From JAIVJG01 sp964236735 (GTDB lineage Bacteria > Acidobacteriota > Blastocatellia > Pyrinomonadales > Pyrinomonadaceae): a stretch of DNA of 19,744 nucleotides. Below the pieces are notes generated by a model. That model searched no databases. It was not told the origin of the DNA and was given only the letters and a program-made list of their open reading frames with translations. Of the stretch, positions 15,006-19,744 are shown one piece after another; positions within the stretch are counted from its first letter, which is position 1; each line of letters starts with the position of its first letter. Location: the NCBI GenBank assembly GCA_964236735.1, contig CAXSFM010000036.1:1-19744 (forward strand), given 5' to 3'. Position numbers and translations under genes: made by a program.

Positions 15006-15160
15006 AAAGAATTTTACAAGGATAGACAGGATGAGGAAGAAGTGATGAGTGATGAATGCGGAATGATGAATGAAGAAAAGCATTTGCCCCATATTCATCA
15101 CTCATCACTCCGCATTCATCATTTGTCTTCCATCCTGTCCATCCGTGTTAATAATTCTTT
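15006..15160. repeat. Nested double palindrome downstream of the lipase gene
   Basis: Outer arms 15006-15040 and 15126-15160 are complementary over most of their length, sharing the GGAT-GACAGGATG phrase and ending AAAGAATT / AATTCTTT, with small mismatches and an indel. Inner arms 15050-15077 and 15094-15121 pair with three mismatches around a 16-base loop; the 12-bp core is TGATGAATGCGG. The two arm pairs belong to different repeat phrases placed one inside the other. No open frame here looks like a real gene. The whole 209-base gap to the next gene is mostly this element. Confidence 0.8.
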
Positions 15161-15201
15161 GCGGACATCTCGACTCTTGGTTTTGTGAGACTTTCTGAAT
15201 A

Positions 15202-16149
15202 ATGATTGACACTCCTGCCGTGACGTTGTTCATCTGTTTGATCGCGATTGTTTACATCCTCGCGGCGGGCGTGCTGGTGCGAATCGTGCTCCGGCGTTTC
15301 GGTCATGTGGAGACGCCTGCGCGCGCGCGGCGGCTGGTGGAGCGAGCGATTCTATCGCTCGCAGTGGGCGGCGTGTTGTGCTTCGCTTACGCTTACTTTA
15401 TAGAGCCTTACTGGCCTGAAGTGACGCACGTTCGCATCGAGAGTGGCAAGCTTACGGGCGCGTCCCGGCCAGTTCGTCTCATCCACATTTCGGATTTGCA
15501 CTGCGATCCGCAGGCACGGCTCGAAACGCGCCTGCCCGACATCATCGCCGCGCAACATCCTGACCTTATCGTCTTCACAGGCGACTCGATCAACTCGCCC
15601 GAAGGCTTGCCCGTGCTGAAAACTTTGCTGACACGTCTCGCGCAAATCGCGCCGGTCTATGCTGTCAGGGGAAACTGGGATAGCTGGTTTTGGGCGAGCC
15701 GCGATTTGTTCGGCGGGACGGGCGTCAAAGAATTGAAAGATGAAGCGTCGAGAATCGAAGTGGCCGGCGTCGAACTCTGGATTGCGGGCGCGCCATATGG
15801 AGACGCGGGGAAGATTAAAGACGCGCTCGACGTTGTGCCGCCCGGCGCGTTCACAGTCTTGCTCTATCACACGCCCGATGAAATTCTCGACGTGGCCGGG
15901 TTGAATAAAGTTGACCTCTATTGCGCGGGGCACACGCATGGCGGGCAGGTCGCGCTGCCGCTCTACGGCGCGCTCGTTACGCTCTCGAAATTCGGGAAGC
16001 GTTACGAGGCCGGACTCTACCGTGAGCGCGAGACGTGGCTCTACGTCAATCGAGGCATCGGGATGGAAGGCGGCGGCGCACCACGCGTGCGTTTCTGGTC
16101 GAGGCCGGAAGTAACCTTGATTGAACTTGTCGCGCCGACGACTCACTGA
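15202..16149 (+). CDS. Membrane-anchored calcineurin-like metallophosphoesterase
   Basis: The protein has 315 residues. Two transmembrane segments (about 8-30 and 49-66) are followed by a catalytic domain. All five metal-binding blocks of the family are visible: ISDLHCD (Asp98, His100), TGDS (Asp128), GNWD (157-160), His223 in LYHTPDE, and GHTHGGQ (243-249). This resembles YkuE-like membrane phosphoesterases and the LpxG type that cleaves UDP-2,3-diacylglucosamine; which of these it is cannot be decided from sequence. The substrate is therefore only a guess (a phospho-lipid precursor or a nucleotide). ATG 15202 begins the first hydrophobic segment. It lies downstream of the nested palindrome and is followed at 151 bases by the M61 peptidase gene on the same strand. 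Confidence 0.9.
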   Translation: MIDTPAVTLFICLIAIVYILAAGVLVRIVLRRFGHVETPARARRLVERAILSLAVGGVLCFAYAYFIEPYWPEVTHVRIESGKLTGASRPVRLIHISDLHCDPQARLETRLPDIIAAQHPDLIVFTGDSINSPEGLPVLKTLLTRLAQIAPVYAVRGNWDSWFWASRDLFGGTGVKELKDEASRIEVAGVELWIAGAPYGDAGKIKDALDVVPPGAFTVLLYHTPDEILDVAGLNKVDLYCAGHTHGGQVALPLYGALVTLSKFGKRYEAGLYRERETWLYVNRGIGMEGGGAPRVRFWSRPEVTLIELVAPTTH

Positions 16150-16300
16150 CACGCTGTTGAAATAAAGCGCAGCGAGAGTTAGAGTGAGTCAGCCATTCAC
16201 ACAGACGTTTTCACAAACTAAAGATGCGGCGAAAGAGATGCGCGCGAAACCTCTTGAAGAGTTTCCGCGTTGCGCTTCCGGCATCGTCACGGAGAAATTT

Positions 16301-18229
16301 ATGAAGAAAGTTTTGTCTTTATCGTTGTTGCTCGTCTCTGTCTTCGCGCTTGTAGGAGCGCAGAAAAATTCCGCCATCTTCGCGCAGACGACGCGCGCGA
16401 GCGGCGCGCAGCAACAGCAGTCCATCAAGCTGACGGTGGACGCCACGGAAGTTCCGCGCAAACTCTTTCACGCGCAGATGTTGATTCCCGCCGCGCCGGG
16501 GCCACTGACCCTGTTGTACCCCGAATGGATTCCCGGCGAGCACGGGCCGACCGGCCCCATCATCAATCTCGCCGGACTGAAGATGACGGCGAACGGCAAG
16601 ACGCTCGCGTGGCAGCGCGACGCGGTTGACATGTACGCCTTCCACGTCGAAGTGCCGGCGGGCGCGAAGGAAATCGAAGTCGCGCTCGACTATCTCGCGC
16701 CGACCTTCGCGGGTGGTTTCTCCGCCGGCTCCTCGACGACTTCGCATCTTGCCATCGTGACGTGGAATCAACTCGTCCTCTATCCGCAGGGCGTCGGCTC
16801 GGACGACATTACGTACACGGCGAGTCTGCGCCTGCCCGAAGGCTGGAAGTTCGGCACGGCTTTGACCGTCGTCAAACAGGGACGCGAGCGGATTGATTTC
16901 GCGCCAGTCTCTCTGACGACGCTGATTGATTCGCCTGTCCTCGCGGGCGAAAATTATCGCGCCATAGATATTTCCGCGAGCGGTAGTCCGCACGTTGAAC
17001 TCGATCTCGCCGCCGACAGCGCCGTTGCGCTCGACGCCAGCCCGCAGTTTCAAGCGGCGATGAGAAAACTCGTTGTTGAGGCCGGCGCACTCTTCGGCGC
17101 GCAGCATTACGAGCACTACAATTTTCTGTTGACCTTGAGCGACCGCGTCGCGCACTTCGGGCTTGAGCATCATCAATCGAACGACAGCCGCGTCAACGAG
17201 CGTTCGTTGATTGACGACACTTACGGGCGGCTCGCGCTCGGCGTCGTCTCGCACGAGTACGTCCACTCGTGGAACGGCAAATACCGTCGCCCCGCAGGAC
17301 TCGCCACGCCCGACTATCAGCAACCGATGAAGGGCGAATTGCTGTGGGTTTATGAAGGTCTGACGCAGTATCTCGGCAACGTCCTCGCTGCGCGCAGCGG
17401 CATCTGGACGCCCGAAGAATACCGCGAGCATCTCGCGCAGATCGCCGCCAATTTGGATCACCGTCCCGGAAGACTGACGCGCCCGCTCATTGACACGACC
17501 ATCGGCGCGCAACTCTTCTACAACGCGCCTTCCGAGTGGGCGGCGGATCGTCGCGGCACGGATTTTTATGACGAAGGGTGGCTCATCTGGCTCGACGCCG
17601 ACACTCTCATCCGTCAACAGACCGGAGGCAAGCGCACGCTCGACGATTTCTGCCAGCGCTTTCACGGCGCACCGTCTGGCGCGCCCGTCGTCAAGACTTA
17701 CACGTTCGATGATGTCGTCAGCACGCTCAACGATGTCGCGCCCTACGACTGGCGCAAATTCCTCAACGACCGCCTCTACTCGACGGACTTCCACGCGCCG
17801 CTCGACGGCATCGCGCGCGGCGGGTGGCGTCTCGCTTATGACGGGACGCAGACGCAGCTCATCAAAGACCTCGAAAACGGGCGCGAGTCCGTCGAAATGG
17901 GCTACTCCATCGGCCTGCGCCTGCAAACGAACGGGATGATTCAGGACGTGATTTCAGGCACGCCCGGCGCGAAGGCGGGCTTGGGGCCGGGCATGGTCAT
18001 CACTGCCGTCAACGGGCGCAAGTGGTCGTCCGACGTGCTGCGTGATGAAGTCAGCGCGGCGGCGAAGTCGAAGACCGCGCCCATGGCGCTGCTCGTCAAC
18101 AACGAAGGCGCGATGAAGACCTACACGATTGACTATCACGGCGGCGAGCAATACCCGCATCTCGTCCGCGACGACACGAAGCCAGACCTGCTCGGCCAAA
18201 TCCTCGCGCCGCGCACCTCGAAGCCTTAA
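16301..18229 (+). CDS. Exported M61-family (glycyl aminopeptidase-like) metallopeptidase with PDZ domain
   Basis: This is a predicted secreted or periplasmic zinc peptidase of 642 residues. A signal peptide covers residues 1-28 (MKKVLSLSLLLVSVFALVGA core). An N-terminal beta-rich domain (40-230, with LLYPEWIPGEHGPTGP) leads to the catalytic domain. The zinc motif HEYVH (318-322) is followed by WNGKYRRPAG and the third ligand region WVYEGLTQYLG (Glu352), as in family M61. A PDZ domain lies at about 535-605 (VISGTPGAKAGLGPGMVITAVNG split across 550-572). The start at ATG 16301 has GGAG at 16291-16294, six bases upstream, and begins the signal peptide; a longer in-frame GTG start at 16184 adds 39 residues unlike a signal. 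Peptidase specificity is not determined by sequence. A strong terminator follows at 18263. Confidence 0.94.
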   Translation: MKKVLSLSLLLVSVFALVGAQKNSAIFAQTTRASGAQQQQSIKLTVDATEVPRKLFHAQMLIPAAPGPLTLLYPEWIPGEHGPTGPIINLAGLKMTANGKTLAWQRDAVDMYAFHVEVPAGAKEIEVALDYLAPTFAGGFSAGSSTTSHLAIVTWNQLVLYPQGVGSDDITYTASLRLPEGWKFGTALTVVKQGRERIDFAPVSLTTLIDSPVLAGENYRAIDISASGSPHVELDLAADSAVALDASPQFQAAMRKLVVEAGALFGAQHYEHYNFLLTLSDRVAHFGLEHHQSNDSRVNERSLIDDTYGRLALGVVSHEYVHSWNGKYRRPAGLATPDYQQPMKGELLWVYEGLTQYLGNVLAARSGIWTPEEYREHLAQIAANLDHRPGRLTRPLIDTTIGAQLFYNAPSEWAADRRGTDFYDEGWLIWLDADTLIRQQTGGKRTLDDFCQRFHGAPSGAPVVKTYTFDDVVSTLNDVAPYDWRKFLNDRLYSTDFHAPLDGIARGGWRLAYDGTQTQLIKDLENGRESVEMGYSIGLRLQTNGMIQDVISGTPGAKAGLGPGMVITAVNGRKWSSDVLRDEVSAAAKSKTAPMALLVNNEGAMKTYTIDYHGGEQYPHLVRDDTKPDLLGQILAPRTSKP

Positions 18230-18262
18230 AGTCATTAGCCGGAACACACGATTACGAAAAGG

Positions 18263-18292
18263 AAAAGGGCAGCTTGTGAGGGCTGCCCTTTT
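18263..18292. terminator. Bidirectional Rho-independent terminator
   Basis: A perfect 11-bp stem, AAAAGGGCAGC (18263-18273) with GCTGCCCTTTT (18282-18292), encloses an eight-base loop. A-run and T-run lie on its two sides, so it can serve both the M61 gene on the plus strand and the MOSC gene on the minus strand, which converge here. Confidence 0.9.
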
Positions 18293-18325
18293 CTACTTTC
18301 AATAAAACCTCGCTTGTTAAAGAAA

Positions 18326-18973
18326 TTAGTCGCCGCCCTTCGCGAGCATCTCACGAAAATGTTCGCGCCAACCTTCCGGCAGGGCTTCAACCGCGACGAC
18401 GCGCCGCATCGTCTCCACGTCGTCTTTGTCTCGCGCATACAAACGTATGATGTCGGCCACCGAGACTTTATTTTCATCGCGCTCGATCAACTCGATTTGA
18501 TCACCCGCGCGTACTTCACTTTCGCGCAGCACGGAGAAATAAAATCCAGACCGACCGCTTTGCATAAAACGCTTGATGATGTCCGTGCGCCCGAACTTGA
18601 TGCCGAGTTTGTAACAGGGCAGGCGCGGCTCCGTGACCATAATTTCCGCCGACCCGATGCGGAAGCGATCACCGATATTGACGCTCGATTCGTCCAGCCC
18701 TTCCGTCGTGAAGTTCTCGCCGAACATTCCCCACGGCAGCTCCACGCCCGGCAACTCGTCGCGCCAGTAATCGTAATGCTCCGACGGGTAAGCATAAATC
18801 GCTTTCGTGACGCCGCCATGCACGCTTAAATCCGCCTGCCTATCGCCGTCAAGATTGAGCGTGCGAAGCATCAACGCGCCCTCGACCGGCTTTTTGTAAA
18901 TGCCCGTCGAGACACTCTGCCCGTTCGACATCACGAGACGCGGGCGACCGACGTTGAGTGAGATGATTTTCAC
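18326..18973 (-). CDS. MOSC-domain protein with 3-alpha C-terminal domain (YiiM-like)
   Basis: This 215-residue protein has the MOSC fold related to molybdenum-cofactor sulfurases. Recognisable blocks are the start SLNVGRPR, the core LDGDRQADLSVHGGVTKAIYAYP (from 41), WRDELPG, WGMFGENFTTEG (81-92) and VNIGDRFRIGSAEIMVTEPRLPCYKLG (98-124), with the conserved Cys120. The C-terminal part (from about 165: KVSVADIIRLYARDKDD) is the small helical 3-alpha domain. Related bacterial YiiM proteins are involved in detoxifying N-hydroxylated compounds, so a molybdenum-dependent reductase role is likely but not shown. The start codon is GTG at 18973; the next in-frame upstream codons include a stop. The gene is 39 bases downstream of vapC on the same strand but probably independent of it. 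Confidence 0.9.
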   Translation of the reverse strand: MKIISLNVGRPRLVMSNGQSVSTGIYKKPVEGALMLRTLNLDGDRQADLSVHGGVTKAIYAYPSEHYDYWRDELPGVELPWGMFGENFTTEGLDESSVNIGDRFRIGSAEIMVTEPRLPCYKLGIKFGRTDIIKRFMQSGRSGFYFSVLRESEVRAGDQIELIERDENKVSVADIIRLYARDKDDVETMRRVVAVEALPEGWREHFREMLAKGGD

Positions 18974-19012
18974 CGAATTTCACTAATCATCATACGCCAT
19001 CTAGCGCACATG

Positions 19013-19399
19013 TTATGGGTACGATAACAAGTTCAAGCCTGTGATAAAACGAAAGTCGCGTTGGTTCTTTGTAATGAACGCTTCGTTGTGAACGAGTGCC
19101 GTCGCTGCGATTAGTCCGTCGGGAATTAACAAACTGTGGCTCAAGAAATACTGCTCCAGCAAAGCAACAGCACGGTCAGAAATTTGGCTGGTGATTTTCA
19201 AGATTTGATAACGGCTCAAAAACTTTTCGAGGTCTCTCAACTCCGTTTTGTTTCGACAGCCGACAATCAGCTCCAACTGCGTGACCGCGCTGATTGCCAG
19301 TGAAGAAATTTTCTCAAGTCCTAACAAACAATTTATCGCATTAGCTTCGCCACGCGCCACGTCAATCAAAATGTCCGTATCCACAATGGTCAAAGCCAT
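19013..19399 (-). CDS. vapC: PIN-domain toxin VapC
   Basis: VapC toxins are magnesium-dependent ribonucleases that cleave RNA, often tRNA, unless bound by an antitoxin. The 128 residues carry the PIN acidic residues: Asp7 in VDTDILID, Glu43 in TQLELIVG, Asp94 in LIPDGLIAATA and Asp115 in KNQRDF. ATG 19399 starts directly at the first strand; the longer frame from 19429 would overlap the antitoxin gene. There is only one base between the antitoxin's stop (19401-19403) and this start, which suggests translational coupling. All key acidic residues are intact, so the toxin is probably functional. By eye the pair is more AT-rich than the neighbouring genes, consistent with transfer. The RNA target is unknown. 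Confidence 0.93.
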   Translation of the reverse strand: MALTIVDTDILIDVARGEANAINCLLGLEKISSLAISAVTQLELIVGCRNKTELRDLEKFLSRYQILKITSQISDRAVALLEQYFLSHSLLIPDGLIAATALVHNEAFITKNQRDFRFITGLNLLSYP

Positions 19400-19400
19400 C

Positions 19401-19631
19401 TCACTTGCTCCAATGCGTTTCGCGGACATGGCGCACCCAAGCGGAACTGTCGCTCATATCTTCGCGGTCGCGCCACATTCCGACAAATGCTTCGCCTTCT
19501 AACTCGGAAGGCGGAACAATGTTTGGCGCATCTTTATAACGCTCTCGTAGAACAGAGATAAAATCCTCAAGCTGTCGCTGTGCTTCAAGCGGCAGAGACT
19601 TGATCTCGCGCAAAATTTCTTCGTTCGTCAT
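19401..19631 (-). CDS. vapB: VapB-type antitoxin (DUF2281-like)
   Basis: This is a 76-residue acidic small protein preceding the toxin gene. The N-terminal half (EILREIKSLPLEAQRQLEDF) is an amphipathic helical segment typical of DUF2281-like antitoxins that dimerise and bind DNA. The C-terminal half (ELEGEAFVGMWRDREDMSDS) is likely the toxin-binding tail that covers the PIN active site. ATG 19631 is chosen because GGAGG at 19638-19642 lies six bases upstream; a GTG at 19634 is too close to it. Identity as antitoxin rests on the position directly before vapC and on the family pattern. Its own DNA-binding mode is not visible, so autoregulation is an inference from the inverted repeat upstream. 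Confidence 0.85.
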   Translation of the reverse strand: MTNEEILREIKSLPLEAQRQLEDFISVLRERYKDAPNIVPPSELEGEAFVGMWRDREDMSDSSAWVRHVRETHWSK

Positions 19632-19648
19632 CACGCGCCTCCGCTTTT

Positions 19649-19676
19649 ATTTTCACGCATCCTCAAGATATGTCAA
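19649..19676 (-). promoter_or_regulatory. Candidate sigma-70 type promoter of vapBC
   Basis: On the minus strand a perfect TTGACA (19676-19671) is separated by 16 bases from GAAAAT (19654-19649), which matches four of six of the -10 consensus. The ribosome binding site GGAGG follows at 19642-19638, so transcription would start close to it. The -35 is strong, the -10 weak. Confidence 0.45.
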
Positions 19677-19681
19677 CGCTG

Positions 19682-19703
19682 TTAGACCGCGGGGACTGTC
19701 TAA
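19682..19703. promoter_or_regulatory. Candidate operator: TTAGAC/GTCTAA inverted repeat upstream of vapBC
   Basis: TTAGAC (19682-19687) is perfectly complementary to GTCTAA (19698-19703) with a ten-base spacer. It lies six bases upstream of the -35 element, a possible autoregulatory binding site. A second short palindrome, CAATCAA-G-TTGATTG at 19723-19737, lies further upstream at the window edge. Confidence 0.35.
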
Positions 19704-19744
19704 ATCAGAGAAGAGACGGCGTCAATCAAGTTGATTGGATAACG

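Noticed and set aside
14893..15108. Small minus-strand frame with IHHSS-type residues
   Set aside because: It is produced by the repeat at 15006-15160 and the antisense of the lipase end.
15006..15160. CRISPR array
   Set aside because: The repeats are inverted, not regularly spaced direct copies with unique spacers, and no cas gene is in the window.
16184..16300. Upstream extension of the M61 gene from a GTG start
   Set aside because: It would put 39 hydrophilic residues before a clear signal peptide, whereas ATG 16301 has a well-spaced GGAG.
16319..17926. Long open frame of 535 codons on the minus strand opposite the M61 gene
   Set aside because: It lies wholly within the well-supported peptidase gene, has no recognisable motif, and is arginine-rich and low in variety, as expected from the antisense of a high-GC gene.

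Overview
The window is about 19.7 kb of GC-rich bacterial chromosome, with 19 protein genes I can support, no rRNA or tRNA that I can see, and no prophage or insertion sequence. The best guess for the organism is an Acidobacteriota member, perhaps of the Blastocatellia. This rests on the von Willebrand A protein of the acidobacterial 'VWFA-related' type, the futalosine menaquinone genes mqnD and mqnE, large secreted M14 and M61 peptidases, and a plant/cyanobacterial-looking GlgC. It is an inference from gene content, not a proof.

Layout. 131-1429 (+) is glgC, for glycogen synthesis. 1499-5635 (-) holds two exported proteins, a VWA-domain protein and an M14 metallocarboxypeptidase. 5630-6457 (+) is a PlsC-type acyltransferase whose start overlaps the start of the M14 gene head to head. 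6558-12579 (-) is a long same-strand run. Read in the direction of transcription it is a small unknown protein, ubiX, a GNAT acetyltransferase, a UbiA-type prenyltransferase, a small two-helix membrane protein, mqnE, mqnD and an exported LolA/outer-membrane-lipoprotein-sorting-like protein. 12713-18229 (+) holds larB, an LCAT-like lipoprotein lipase, a membrane metallophosphoesterase and an exported M61 peptidase with a PDZ domain. 18326-19631 (-) holds a MOSC protein and a vapBC toxin-antitoxin pair with a visible promoter and inverted repeat.

How the genes work together. MqnE makes aminofutalosine from chorismate-derived enolpyruvyl-benzoate and MqnD makes 1,4-dihydroxy-6-naphthoate. The UbiA-type enzyme is the likely prenyltransferase (MqnP role), and UbiX supplies prenylated FMN to a UbiD-type decarboxylase. 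The decarboxylase itself, and mqnA, mqnB and mqnC, are not in the window, so this is a partial menaquinone cluster. The other genes are mainly envelope or secreted functions with no obvious shared pathway.

The most unusual feature is the set of intergenic self-complementary repeats: a 30-nt-arm hairpin of CCACAGAGGACACAGAG type (10889-10965), a nested double palindrome (15006-15160), a related diverged palindrome at 13490-13569, and a GTGGACA tandem unit touching the ubiX start (12181-12205). Two related copies bracket the LCAT-like lipase gene, and one of them appears to encode part of its signal peptide. I found no complete undescribed defence or biosynthetic system.
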